A DNA stretch of 64,000 nucleotides from Thermohalobaculum sediminis. GTDB taxonomy: Bacteria > Pseudomonadota > Alphaproteobacteria > Rhodobacterales > Rhodobacteraceae. A program made the position numbers and the translations under genes. Shown here piece after piece: positions 55,784-64,000 of this stretch. The notes beneath the pieces were generated by a model. The model made no database searches and was not told where the DNA came from. It worked only from the letters and a program-made list of their open reading frames with translations. Numbering within the stretch: position 1 is the stretch's first letter; every line of letters starts with the position of its first letter. The stretch covers positions 62,001 through 126,000 of the forward strand of contig NZ_JAMFKN010000010.1 in the NCBI RefSeq assembly GCF_023487995.1, given 5' to 3'.

Positions 55784-57103
55784 TCAGGCGGCGACGAAAT
55801 GAACCCCCGTGAACCGCCGGCGGAACGCGCCCACCTCGGGCGCCACGCCTTCCGGGTCGTTTCCCAGCGCGCGGCGGATCAGGCGCGCGAGTTCCGGCAT
55901 GTCGCCCGGCCCCATTCCGGCGCGAACCACCTCGGGCACGCCCAGCCGCAACCCGTTGAGATCGTCCGCGACCGGCGACAGCGGCAGGCCGATGCCGCAG
56001 GTCAGGATACTCGCCCGCCGCAAGTGCCGCGCCGCCGCCTGCCCGCCGCCGAGGGGTGCCGCCAGCAACGCGAACTGGTGCGAGCGGGTGGCGACGCCGC
56101 CCGGCGCGAACACCTCGACCCCCTCGGCCGCCAGCGCCGCCGCCAGCGCCGCCGCGGTCTCGCGCATCGCTGCGGCATACGCTGTGCCGCAGGCCTTCCA
56201 GTCCGCCAGCGTGACCGCCAGCGCCGCCACGCGCCCCGCGTCGAAATTCGCCGTCAGCCCCGGAAACGCGATGGCGTCGAGCCGCCGCGCGAGTTCGGCT
56301 TGCGTCGTCACGATCAGGCCGCCCGCCGGACCACCCAGCGACTTGTAGGTGGACATGGTCATCAGATGTGCGCCCTCGGCCAGCGGGTCGGGCCAGGCGC
56401 CGCCGGCGATCATGCCGCACAGATGGGCCGCGTCGAACAGCAGGCGCGCGCCCACCTCGTCGGCGATTTCCCGCGCCTCACGAATAGGATGCGGCACGAC
56501 GTTGAGACTGCCGCCCAGCGTGATCAGCCTGGGCTGCACCCGCCGCGCGAGATCGCGCAGGCCCTCCACATCCACCGTGTAGCCATCCGCGGCGACCGGC
56601 GCGCGGTGGATCGCGAGGCCGTAGAGCCCGGCCGCCCCCGCCTCGTGATGCGTCACATGCCCGCCGATCTCGGAGGGCGGCACGATGATCGCGTCCCCCG
56701 GCTTCGCACAGGCCATGAAGGCATAGAGGTTCGCAAGCGCCCCCGAGGCCACGCGGACTTCGGCATAGGGCGCGCGGAACACCTCGGAGGCAAGCTCCGC
56801 CGCGATCGCCTCGATCCGCTCGATGGCCTCGAGCCCCATCTCGTATTTCTCGCCCGGATAGCCCAGTGACGGGCGCGGGCCCAGCCCCTGCGCCATCAGC
56901 GCCTCGGCGCGCGGATTCATCATGTTGGTGGCGGGGTTGAGGTTCACGCACTCCGCCTCGTGGATGCGCCGGTTCCAGGCGGCGAGGCGCTCGATCTCGT
57001 CCGCCACGGCGGCGGGGGCGAGGCGCGCCGCGTCTCCGGCAATTTCCTGCACCAGCGTCTCCGCCCGTGCCGGGACCCAATCCCGTCGCGCCAGTCCGGC
57101 CAT
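55784..57103 (-). CDS. Serine hydroxymethyltransferase-like PLP enzyme
   Basis: The 439-residue protein has the SHMT fold and the PLP-lysine motif MSTYKSLGGPAGGLIV, with LLFDAAHLCGMIAGG (Asp and His at the cofactor) and NLNPATNMMNPRAEALMAQGL near the N terminus. It differs from standard GlyA in the first active-site block, which usually reads like GNEIELIASEN, here AECVNLNPATNM. It therefore probably acts on another beta-hydroxy or alpha-methyl amino acid; 2-methylserine hydroxymethyltransferase is one possibility. The start at 57103 fits; the frame extends to 57166. No folate operon partner. Confidence 0.75.
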   Translation of the reverse strand: MAGLARRDWVPARAETLVQEIAGDAARLAPAAVADEIERLAAWNRRIHEAECVNLNPATNMMNPRAEALMAQGLGPRPSLGYPGEKYEMGLEAIERIEAIAAELASEVFRAPYAEVRVASGALANLYAFMACAKPGDAIIVPPSEIGGHVTHHEAGAAGLYGLAIHRAPVAADGYTVDVEGLRDLARRVQPRLITLGGSLNVVPHPIREAREIADEVGARLLFDAAHLCGMIAGGAWPDPLAEGAHLMTMSTYKSLGGPAGGLIVTTQAELARRLDAIAFPGLTANFDAGRVAALAVTLADWKACGTAYAAAMRETAAALAAALAAEGVEVFAPGGVATRSHQFALLAAPLGGGQAAARHLRRASILTCGIGLPLSPVADDLNGLRLGVPEVVRAGMGPGDMPELARLIRRALGNDPEGVAPEVGAFRRRFTGVHFVAA

Positions 57104-57242
57104 GCCCTGCCCCCTCTCCCCAACCTCGTCCGCGCGATCATGCGCCGGGGATGGGGCTGTGCGCAACCGTGGCCCCGCGCTCGCGGGTGGCTTTCGAATC
57201 CGTTCGGGATCAATGCGTTGAGCCTAAGCCCCCGCGTGTGAC

Positions 57243-58291
57243 TCAGGCGTCGCCAGCCGCCTCGAGGCAGCGCGAGGGCGAGAACCCCAGGCGCGCCTGT
57301 ACATCCCCCCCGCTGCCCGAGCGCATGTCCAGCGTTCCGCCCGCCATCGCGGCCGCCTCTCGCAGCGCGGCGTCGGGCCGGGGCGCCGCCGCGCCTGGCA
57401 GCCGGATCTCGGACCGCGCGCGCCGCCGGGCCGCCCGCGCACCCGCCGAAGTCCCGCGGATCGCTACCGCGAGGCCCTGCTCGGCCGTGCCCTCGATGGC
57501 GACGCGGACGGCGCCGCCTTCGCCGGCCGCCCGGATCGCGTGGCGCAACAGGTCGTCGATCACGCCGCCGAGGACGGACTCGTCGCTCAGCACCCCCGGC
57601 AGCGGGCCGCAGCCTGGCACCGCCAGCGGCTCGAGCGCGACTTCGGCCGCCGCCGCCTCGGCCAGCGCCATCCGGCGTGCCCGGCCAAGCAGGCGGTGCA
57701 GATCGACCTCCACGAGGGCCCGCGCATGCCCCCCGTGCCGCCCGACGCGGCGAGGTCCAGCAGGTCCCCCGCGAGCCGCAGCATGCGCCACGACGCGGCG
57801 GTGATATCGGCGGCGTGACGCGCGACGCGGTCGGGGCGAGGCTCCAACGCCTCGGCCCGCAGCGCATCGCCCGAGGCGATCAGCGCGCCGAGGGGCGCCT
57901 GCATGTCATGGGCGATGCGGGCGGCGTGGGGCGAGACTGACCCATCGCCCGGCGCCGCGCCACGCCCCAGCGCAGCAAAGGCGGCGAGGAGGCGGATCTT
58001 GTCCCCGCCCCGCTGGCGCCACAGGCTGACCCTGAACGCGCGCGCCCCGGCGGCCGTCACGAGGGTTGCTGATCCCTCGGCCGCGCCCTCGGCCAGCGCG
58101 CGCGCCAGCAGCGCCTCGCCCGCGAGCGGATCGGCGAAGCGGTCGACGAACCGCTCGACCGCATCGCCGAACAGGGCGATGTCGACGGGGCTGCGCTCGC
58201 GGCACTGGCCGGCCACGGTCACCGCCGCGAGCGCGATCGGCAGATCGGCGCCCGGCTCCGTCGCGTCGGTCCCTTGGCTCACGCTCTGCAT
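57243..58291 (-). pseudogene. Sensor histidine kinase with an apparent frameshift
   Basis: Two overlapping minus-strand frames join into one kinase. The first (58291 down to about 57735) holds a PAS-like N-terminal region and the HisKA dimerisation helix HAARIAHDMQAPLGALIAS with the phosphorylated His. The second (to 57243) continues with LVEVDLHRLL and a poor HATPase-like N box (VLGGVIDDLLRHAIRAAGEGG). The frames meet at a run of six G (C6 at 57729-57734 on the + strand); adding one base restores a single reading frame. It is either a pseudogene, a sequencing error, or a slippery site. Ligand and partner regulator unknown. Confidence 0.65.
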
Positions 58292-58327
58292 GCTGTCCGA
58301 CCGGCCCGGCCGTCCGCGGCGGCGCGG

Positions 58328-58561
58328 TCAGCGCGACCGGTCGCGGCGCGGCGCGGGCGAACCCCGCTTCGCGCCGCCGCGCGTGCCGCGGGCCCGCTCG
58401 GCAGCGGCGCGGATCTCCTCGGCGATCTCGAGCGCCTCGTCCGGGTCGAAGTCCATCGGGATCTCGAATCCCTCTCCCTCGACATAGATCCTCACCATCC
58501 CGATCGATGTCGGCCCGACCGAAAGGGTCGCTTCGACATCGGATTCCTTGTTCATGCCCAT
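58328..58561 (-). CDS. DUF6324-type small protein
   Basis: A 77-residue protein: a compact beta-type core (ATLSVGPTSIGMVRIYVEGEGFEIPMDFDP), one helix (DEALEIAEEIRAAAERARG) and a strongly basic tail (RGGAKRGSPAPRRDRSR) that could bind nucleic acid. The core matches small uncharacterised alphaproteobacterial proteins of the DUF6324 type. The start may be 58561 or the in-frame ATG at 58555. It lies downstream of the histidine kinase start and is divergent from tRNA-His. Function unknown. Confidence 0.7.
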   Translation of the reverse strand: MGMNKESDVEATLSVGPTSIGMVRIYVEGEGFEIPMDFDPDEALEIAEEIRAAAERARGTRGGAKRGSPAPRRDRSR

Positions 58562-58704
58562 CGTAAGACGCCCCGGCGACCCTGTAATTGTGACGCTTGC
58601 GCGAGATGCTACGCCATTCGGTTAATGGATACAGCCCCGATCGCTGAATCCCCGGCGGAGGTCCTTGAAAATTCCCGCGCCCGGCGGTAAAGGGGCCTCC
58701 ACGT

Positions 58705-58781
<77 letters not shown>

Positions 58782-58898
58782 TTCCTCCCGCCCTGCCCGC
58801 TCCTGCCGCCATGCGTGCCCGGCCCCGCACGTCCGGTCCGAACCGCTGGCGCTGGGTGTGGCACCGAGGGACCGGTCGGGCGACGCGATCACCCCCTT

Positions 58899-60140
58899 TC
58901 ATGCGGCGCGGCCGACCGATGCTGTCGCGCCCGCGGCGGGCAGAACCCAGTCCGGCCGATCGCGCTCGCCCCACAGCCAGCCATAGGCCGCGAGCATGCG
59001 CCGGGCCATCGCGTCCTCGGAAAAGTCGGCCTCCATCCACGCGCGCCCCCTGCGTCCCATCGCGGTACGCGCCGACGCCGGCAGGTCGAGCGCGGAGGAC
59101 AGCGCAGCGGCGAGCGCGTCGACGCCGTGCTCGATCCACCATCCGCATCCCTGCGTGTCGAGGTCGGCCCAGGGCGCGCCCCTGGTCGAGATGACCGGGG
59201 TTCCGGCCGAAAGGCTCTCTGCCACCGTCATGGCGAAGTTCTCGTTCAGGCTGGGCAGAACGAACAGGTCCGAGGATGCCAGCAGCCGGACCTTGTCCTC
59301 GCCGAGCGCTGGCCCGCGCAACTCGACCCGGGCGAGCCCGAGTTTCCGGCTCAGCGCCCGCAGCTCGGCGGCATGACCGCCCTCGTCGGGCCCGACGACC
59401 AGCAGGCGCCAGCCGGGATGTCGGTCCTCGATCAGGCCCCAGGCGCGCAGCAGGCGATCGAGGCCCTTCTTGGGATGGATGCGCCCCAGCGAGACGACCG
59501 TCCGTCCGGACTTCGGGGCCGAGGCGAGCAGGGCTTCGTCGGGCAGCGCGACGCCGTTCGGGACGACGCAGACCGGTTGGCGGTGGCCGAGGCCGCGGAT
59601 CTCCTCGGCCTCGGCCTCGCTGGTCGCGTGGAACATGTCGACCTGCGCGAGCGCCCGGCGCTGGAAGGCCAGCCCGAACAGCGCCTTGCGCATGGCCGAG
59701 AAGCCGAGCGCGACCGGTGACAGCATCCCGCGCGGCGCGACGACGAACTTCGCGCCCTGCGCGTGGGCTGCCCGGGCGGCGTAGATGTTCGGCATGAGCC
59801 AGAGGCCGTGATCGTGGACGATGCTCCAGCGCGTCCCGACCAGCGCGCGCCGCAGCGGCGCCGAGAAGCGCAGCCGCCCCACCAGCGGCCACCCCGCGAA
59901 GTCGATGGGGAAGCGGAGGTCGGGATAGGGACAGGCCGGGTCCGCGGAGCCGCCGGCCGAGCAGATCGAGACATCCGCGCCAAGCCGCGCCTGCGCCCGG
60001 ACGAGCCCCGCGACCGAGTAGGATGGGCCTGCCGTGGGATTGTCGAGCCCCGCGATGACATGGACGATGCCCGCCCCCTCCCGGCCGCGAAACTGACCGT
60101 CCTGCGTTGTCTCGCCCGATCTTGCGCGCATCTCCCTCAC
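58899..60140 (-). CDS. Glycosyltransferase family 4 protein
   Basis: A 413-residue GT-B glycosyltransferase. The N-terminal domain contains HVIAGLDNPTAGPSYSVAGL (donor/acceptor loop) and IVHDHGLWLMPNIYAARAAH; the C-terminal domain has VVSLGRIHPKKGLDRLLRAW and the nucleotide-sugar motif NENFAMTVAESLSAGTPVIST (E-x7-E). No membrane segment. It probably transfers a sugar to a growing exopolysaccharide repeat. It is divergent from the WcaF-type acyltransferase and part of the cluster that continues past the right edge. Donor and acceptor cannot be inferred. Confidence 0.88.
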   Translation of the reverse strand: MREMRARSGETTQDGQFRGREGAGIVHVIAGLDNPTAGPSYSVAGLVRAQARLGADVSICSAGGSADPACPYPDLRFPIDFAGWPLVGRLRFSAPLRRALVGTRWSIVHDHGLWLMPNIYAARAAHAQGAKFVVAPRGMLSPVALGFSAMRKALFGLAFQRRALAQVDMFHATSEAEAEEIRGLGHRQPVCVVPNGVALPDEALLASAPKSGRTVVSLGRIHPKKGLDRLLRAWGLIEDRHPGWRLLVVGPDEGGHAAELRALSRKLGLARVELRGPALGEDKVRLLASSDLFVLPSLNENFAMTVAESLSAGTPVISTRGAPWADLDTQGCGWWIEHGVDALAAALSSALDLPASARTAMGRRGRAWMEADFSEDAMARRMLAAYGWLWGERDRPDWVLPAAGATASVGRAA

Positions 60141-60230
60141 GGCGCGGGCACGCGGTATCGGGCGGGCAGGCGACGACGGTGCCGCCCGGCGTGGCTTGCG
60201 GCTTTTGGCGATGCGGAGAATCTGCTAGCC

Positions 60231-60830
60231 ATGGACTTCCGTTCCTTCCCCGGTTGCGCCCCATTCCCCGCCCGAGGCGCCATGACCGGCCTGCCTGTGA
60301 GGCCCGCCTTGTCGGACAACCGGCTTCGCTTCAGACCGATCGCGCGCCTCGACCTTGGCCGCTTCGAGCGGCCCGAGATCCCGGGGAATCCGGGCCTTGG
60401 GCGCCGTGCGGCGTGGTATCTGGTCAATGCCCTGTTCTTCCAGGGGGCGATCCTCGGGCTGATCCCGGCCTCGGTCAAATGCACGCTGCTGCGCGCCTTC
60501 GGCGCCCGGGTCGGCCGGGGGCTGACCATCAAGCCGCGCGTCTCGATCAAGTCGCCGTGGTTCCTCGAGATCGGCGATCACAGCTGGATCGGCGAGGGCG
60601 TCTGGATCGACAACCACACTACCGTGCGGATCGGCGCCAATGTCTGCGTGAGCCAGGGCGTCTACATCTTCACCGGCAATCACGACTGGAACGACCCGCG
60701 CTTCGCGTTCTTCTGCGAGCCGGTCGAGATCGGCGAAGGTGCCTGGATCACGGCCTTCCTCAGGATCCCGCCGGGCAGCCGGATTCCGCCGGGAGTCGCG
60801 GTGCTCGCCGGCGCCGGGGCGGAAGCGTGA
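60231..60830 (+). CDS. WcaF-type hexapeptide acetyltransferase
   Basis: A left-handed beta-helix acyltransferase (199 residues here), as used to acetylate exopolysaccharide units. Visible: RRAAWYLVNALFFQGAILGLIP, LLRAFGARVGRGLTIKPRV, IGDHSWIGEGVWIDNHTTVRIG and the catalytic-His block FTGNHDWNDPRFAFF. The end (IPPGVAVLAGAGAEA) stops short of the usual cap. A reading frame shifted by one base continues from about 60825 as GSVTYGR to 60928, resembling the missing GAGSVVTRD-like end, so a frameshift near 60815-60830 is possible. ATG 60282 is an alternative start. Confidence 0.72.
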   Translation: MDFRSFPGCAPFPARGAMTGLPVRPALSDNRLRFRPIARLDLGRFERPEIPGNPGLGRRAAWYLVNALFFQGAILGLIPASVKCTLLRAFGARVGRGLTIKPRVSIKSPWFLEIGDHSWIGEGVWIDNHTTVRIGANVCVSQGVYIFTGNHDWNDPRFAFFCEPVEIGEGAWITAFLRIPPGSRIPPGVAVLAGAGAEA

Positions 60831-60912
60831 CGTACGGTCGGCGCGGCTCCGCCGCGGCCGGTCCCTTGCCACGCGGCTTGCAGGGGCTGGTGCGGGCGGC
60901 GCCGGGAACGGC

Positions 60913-63126
60913 TCAGCGCGCACCATAATACTTGTCGATCGAGCGGTACGAGTAATAGCCGTAGCCGTAGCGCGCCAGCTTCCGGGGATTGATCCGGTTC
61001 ATCACGATGCCGGTCACGGGCAGGTCGGCCTGCCGGTAGAGCTGGAGCGCCGAGCCCAGCACCTCGCGCGTCGAGACGTTCCACCGGATGGCAAAGACGG
61101 TCGCATCGGCGTGGCTCGCGATCAGCCGGGCATCGGGCACCACGAGCACCGGCGGCGTGTCGAGCACGATGAAATCGTAGCGCTTGCGCAGTTCGGCGAT
61201 CAGGCGCGCGAAGGCGGCCGAGGAGAACACGTCCATCGTGTAGTTCCGCGTCCGCTCGGCGAAGATCACGTCAACCCCGCTGCGCTCGTCGTGATGGATC
61301 GCCTCGTCGAGCGCCGTCTCGCCCGAGAGGAGCGCGACGAGTCCCGACTTCGTGCCGCCCGTTGCCGCCGGATCGCCGAAGAACTCCTTCATCACCGGGC
61401 GGCGAAGGTCGCATTCGATCAGCACCGTCCGGCGGCGCGCGCGGGCGGCCATCACCGAGAACGAGACCGACAGCGAGCTCTTGCCATCACCGGGCACCGC
61501 AGAGTTGAACATCACGACCTGCGGGGGCGTGTCGATGTTCGACAGCATGAGCGTGGCATGCATGTTGCCCACCGCCTCGGCGAAGCGCGAGCCGGGCTGT
61601 TCGACCAGCATGTTGACGAGCCGCCGGCGCCCGCGCCCGCTGGATTGCGGCACCTCGGCGATCACGGGGACCGAGGTGATGCGGGCCACGTCCTCGCGCG
61701 TCTGGATCCGGGTGTTGAGATACTCGGAGATCAGCACGAACAGGACGGCGAAGACCCCACCCCCCGCGATGGCGAGGAGCATGGTCGACATCTTGTTCGG
61801 CGAGGTGGGGATGGGGCGCACCACCGCCTCGGAGAGGACCCGGGCATCCGCCTCCTGCAGACCCTGCTGCACCGAGATCTCGTTCATGCGCTGGAGGAAA
61901 TACTCGTAGAGCGTCCGCGTCGCCTCGGTCTCCCGCTCGAGCTCCTTGACCTTGATGAGGTCGGCCGACTTGGCCTCGCGCCGCGCCTCGAGGTCGGCGA
62001 TGGTGCGCTCGAGCAGCGGCAGGTTCTGCGCCGCGTCGCGCGCCTGCTGCGTCGCGCGGTCGAGATCGAGCTGCACGAGGGCCGCGATCGCGTCGACGAG
62101 GTCCGCAGGATAGGGCTCGGCCAGGCCATCGAGACGCTGCAGCCGCGAGGCGAGCGCCGGCGAGGGCGCCTCGATCAGGCGGGCCGCCGCGATGGGCTGC
62201 CCCTGGGAGAGCAGCCTTTCGACCCCGGCGCGTCCGTCCGAGGCGGCGTCGACCAGCGCCCGCGCCCGGTCGAGGCGGTCGCGCAGCTCCTTGATCTGCC
62301 GGCTCTCGGCTTCCAGCGCCTCCTCGCTGAGCACGCTCGACCCGGCCGTGTAGTCGGCGAGGCGCGACTCGGCGTTCTCGAGCCGGACCTTGAGCTCGGC
62401 CACGCGGTCCGACAGCCACAGCGCGGCCTGCTCGGCGGCGGTGAACTTGGATTCGAGCTGGTCGAGGATGTACTTCTCGGCCACCGTGTTCGCGATCAGT
62501 GTCGATTTCGCGGCGTCCTGCGTCCTGACCGAGATCGCGAACACCGGCGCCCAGTCGTCCGGCGTCACTGTCACTGCGGCGGACAGCAGGTCGACCGCCA
62601 CAATCGTCGCCAGCCGGGCCTTCTGCTCGGGCGTCAGCTCGGGGACGGCCTCGGGCTCCTCGGCGGGCGAGACCAAGGCGATCAGGCTGCGGATGCCGCC
62701 GATCACCAGCGCGATGGGACCCGGCGACTCGGGCGGCACGAGAAGGGGGTTGAATTCGGGGTCGCTGGTCAGATCGAGCGCGGTCACGACCCGCTCCATC
62801 AGCGCGCGCGACTCGATGATGTGCGACTGGAGCTTGATGCCCGCGAAGTCGTTCTGCACGCCGGCCACGACCGCATCGAAGCTGACGACGTTTTCCTTGC
62901 GGTTGTCGACGGCAACGACCGCCTCGGCGCTGTAGAACGGCGTCGCCACGCTGAGGTAGTAGGCAGCCAGCGCGACCATCAGCGAGGTGATGAGAACGAT
63001 GGTCCACACCCGGCGCCGCAGGAGCAGCGTTATGCCGCGCAGGTCGAGATCGGCCGACCGATCGCCCGAAGGACCGGGCTCGGGCGTGTTGACGGCCCTG
63101 CCCCTCAAAGGCTTGCTCTCGTTCAT
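60913..63126 (-). CDS. Polysaccharide co-polymerase/tyrosine autokinase (Wzc/ExoP type)
   Basis: The 737-residue protein controls chain length and export of exopolysaccharide. The N-terminal Wzz domain has a helix (VWTIVLITSLMVALAAYYLS) and a second at about residue 440-465 (LLAIAGGGVFAVLFVLISEY), with long periplasmic coiled coils between (KELRDRLDRARALVDAA). The cytoplasmic BY-kinase has Walker A SAVPGDGKSSLS, Walker A' LIECDLRRPVMKEFFG and Walker B DFIVLDTPPVLVVPD. The C-terminal cluster YGYGYYSYRSIDKYYGAR carries the tyrosines for autophosphorylation. ATG 63126 has AAGGTGGGA upstream. Confidence 0.93.
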   Translation of the reverse strand: MNESKPLRGRAVNTPEPGPSGDRSADLDLRGITLLLRRRVWTIVLITSLMVALAAYYLSVATPFYSAEAVVAVDNRKENVVSFDAVVAGVQNDFAGIKLQSHIIESRALMERVVTALDLTSDPEFNPLLVPPESPGPIALVIGGIRSLIALVSPAEEPEAVPELTPEQKARLATIVAVDLLSAAVTVTPDDWAPVFAISVRTQDAAKSTLIANTVAEKYILDQLESKFTAAEQAALWLSDRVAELKVRLENAESRLADYTAGSSVLSEEALEAESRQIKELRDRLDRARALVDAASDGRAGVERLLSQGQPIAAARLIEAPSPALASRLQRLDGLAEPYPADLVDAIAALVQLDLDRATQQARDAAQNLPLLERTIADLEARREAKSADLIKVKELERETEATRTLYEYFLQRMNEISVQQGLQEADARVLSEAVVRPIPTSPNKMSTMLLAIAGGGVFAVLFVLISEYLNTRIQTREDVARITSVPVIAEVPQSSGRGRRRLVNMLVEQPGSRFAEAVGNMHATLMLSNIDTPPQVVMFNSAVPGDGKSSLSVSFSVMAARARRRTVLIECDLRRPVMKEFFGDPAATGGTKSGLVALLSGETALDEAIHHDERSGVDVIFAERTRNYTMDVFSSAAFARLIAELRKRYDFIVLDTPPVLVVPDARLIASHADATVFAIRWNVSTREVLGSALQLYRQADLPVTGIVMNRINPRKLARYGYGYYSYRSIDKYYGAR

Positions 63127-63350
63127 TCCCACCTTGCTCCCAACGAGCGATTACGCCACGCCTGCCTGCTGAAACCGATACGGCCGCAGTCCACACCCCA
63201 CAGCGCCGGAAACTACCATGAAGGTCCAGCCGCCACAACCGCCGCACGCGGCGGGCGCCCCGGGCCGGGCGCGCGCTCCTCGCCCTCCCGCGCAACGCCA
63301 CTTGGGGCGCGCCTAGGTTCCGGCCGAGACCTGGGCAAGGGAGTTCCTCG

Positions 63351-64000
63351 ATGCGAATGAAGGACTGGCTCGATCGGCGCCCCTGCGCCGTGAGTTTTGG
63401 GCGGCGCGGTGGCGGCTTCACGGCATTGCAACGCGACGCGCAGGCGGTGTTCCTGATCTCGGACAGCGGCGACACGGTCGAGATCCCGACCGCGGGCGAT
63501 GGCCTGGCCGGCGTTCTGGACGCGCCGGGCCGCGCCAAGATGGATCTGCTGGTGACCGCGGGCAGCGGCCGGGCGAGCGCCGCCACTGCCGGGACGGCGG
63601 GCGGCCTCGAGGTCCCCGCCACGATCGGGCGGCTCGATCTCGGCGGCGTGGGGCTGCATCCCGTGGCCTACCGCCGAGCGCCAGCCGAGCCCGCGCACGC
63701 GCTGAAGCTGCGCACCATGGATCGCCACCTGCCGGACGGCAGCACCGACGCGGCGAATGGCGGCTGGTGGGAGATCGTCGAGGACCCGCAGGGTGTGAAC
63801 GTGGTCGCCGCCGGCGCCGATCCGTCTGGCGTGGCGGACAGCACGGCGGCATTCGCCGCGGCCCTTGCGGTGTCGGGCCGGATCTACGGGCCGGCGGGCA
63901 CCTACCGTCTGCGCGGACTTAACCTCGACGGCACGCGCCGCAAGCTGAGCTTTGCCGATGCGCGGCTGGTCAACGACTTCGGCGACGGCGCGCCGATGTT
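63351..64000 (+). CDS. Partial pectate-lyase-like beta-helix protein (runs off the window)
   Basis: The frame opens at ATG 63351 (MRMKDWLDRRPCAVSFGRRG; ATG 63357 is an alternative) and stays open to the right edge, over 215 residues. The first about 150 residues resemble phage-tail or capsule-binding N-terminal domains (LLVTAGSGRASAATAG, WWEIVEDPQGVNV). From about residue 150 it has the right-handed beta-helix start VVAAGADPSGVADSTAAFAAAL and IYGPAGTYRLRGL, typical of pectate lyase/tailspike-type proteins. No signal peptide. In an exopolysaccharide cluster it may be a polysaccharide lyase, epimerase or depolymerase; the end is needed to tell. Confidence 0.65.
   Translation, partial: MRMKDWLDRRPCAVSFGRRGGGFTALQRDAQAVFLISDSGDTVEIPTAGDGLAGVLDAPGRAKMDLLVTAGSGRASAATAGTAGGLEVPATIGRLDLGGVGLHPVAYRRAPAEPAHALKLRTMDRHLPDGSTDAANGGWWEIVEDPQGVNVVAAGADPSGVADSTAAFAAALAVSGRIYGPAGTYRLRGLNLDGTRRKLSFADARLVNDFGDGAPM

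Noticed and set aside
60739-63360. 873-codon plus-strand frame opposite the Wzc-type kinase
   Set aside because: An antisense shadow; the minus strand has full kinase motifs, and the plus frame is Arg/His/Gly-rich without domains.

Overview
This 64 kb window is chromosomal DNA of a very GC-rich alphaproteobacterium (roughly 70% G+C by eye), most likely of the Rhodobacterales. The evidence is the gene order: ctaC-ctaB-small protein-ctaG-ctaE-surf1-thrC-M16 peptidase-GNAT, DUF6476/rluD/rpoH/DsbD-N/YqgE, and cytochrome c/pheA next to yejABEF. It also has the alphaproteobacterial LexA box spacing (GTTC-N7-GTTC) and a tRNA-His with A73 and no G-1. No rRNA, CRISPR array, insertion sequence or prophage was seen.

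Layout. 1-11 kb: the end of a COG4091 oxidoreductase, trmFO, a small methyltransferase operon, then two minus-strand operons: nadE/membrane protein/gltX and cysS/cimA/squalene-phytoene-synthase-like. 11-14.4 kb: an exported protein of 18 MORN repeats, then leuA behind a Leu-rich leader peptide and a hairpin. 14.5-22 kb: the rod-shape operon mreB-mreC-mreD-mrdA-rodA, followed by a ghrA-like dehydrogenase and a DUF502 membrane protein. 22-31 kb: a sodium:solute symporter, recQ coupled to an orphan peptide-binding protein, a probable small RNA, a 3-hydroxybutyrate dehydrogenase, a CaiB/BaiF CoA-transferase and a P1-family peptidase. 31-38.7 kb: rluD, rpoH, a DsbD-N protein, YqgE, and thrC/M16/GNAT. 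38.7-44 kb: assembly factors and subunits II and III of aa3 cytochrome c oxidase. 44-49 kb: tldD, a formate/nitrite-type transporter with an FNR-type promoter, pheA, and a membrane-anchored cytochrome c with two haem domains. 49-55.6 kb: a complete yejABEF-type peptide importer and SOS-type mmcB. 55.7-64 kb: an SHMT-like enzyme, a frameshifted histidine kinase, tRNA-His, and the start of an exopolysaccharide cluster (glycosyltransferase, WcaF-type acyltransferase, Wzc/ExoP-type tyrosine kinase, pectate-lyase-like beta-helix protein cut by the window end).

Functional themes are branched-chain amino acid synthesis (cimA, leuA), cell-wall elongation, aerobic respiration (cox genes, two-haem cytochrome c), peptide uptake and envelope polysaccharide. 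Most genes are packed with 4-nt ATGA or GTGA overlaps, and no gap between the called genes exceeds about 290 bp. The most interesting signals lie in these short gaps: an apparently leaderless leu leader peptide, a 14-codon Ile/Cys peptide before cysS-cimA, a two-hairpin small RNA with its own promoter and terminator, and LexA- and FNR-type sites. Inside genes the notable signals are the tandem cytochrome domains, the alternating MORN repeats and the AT-rich tail of cysS.
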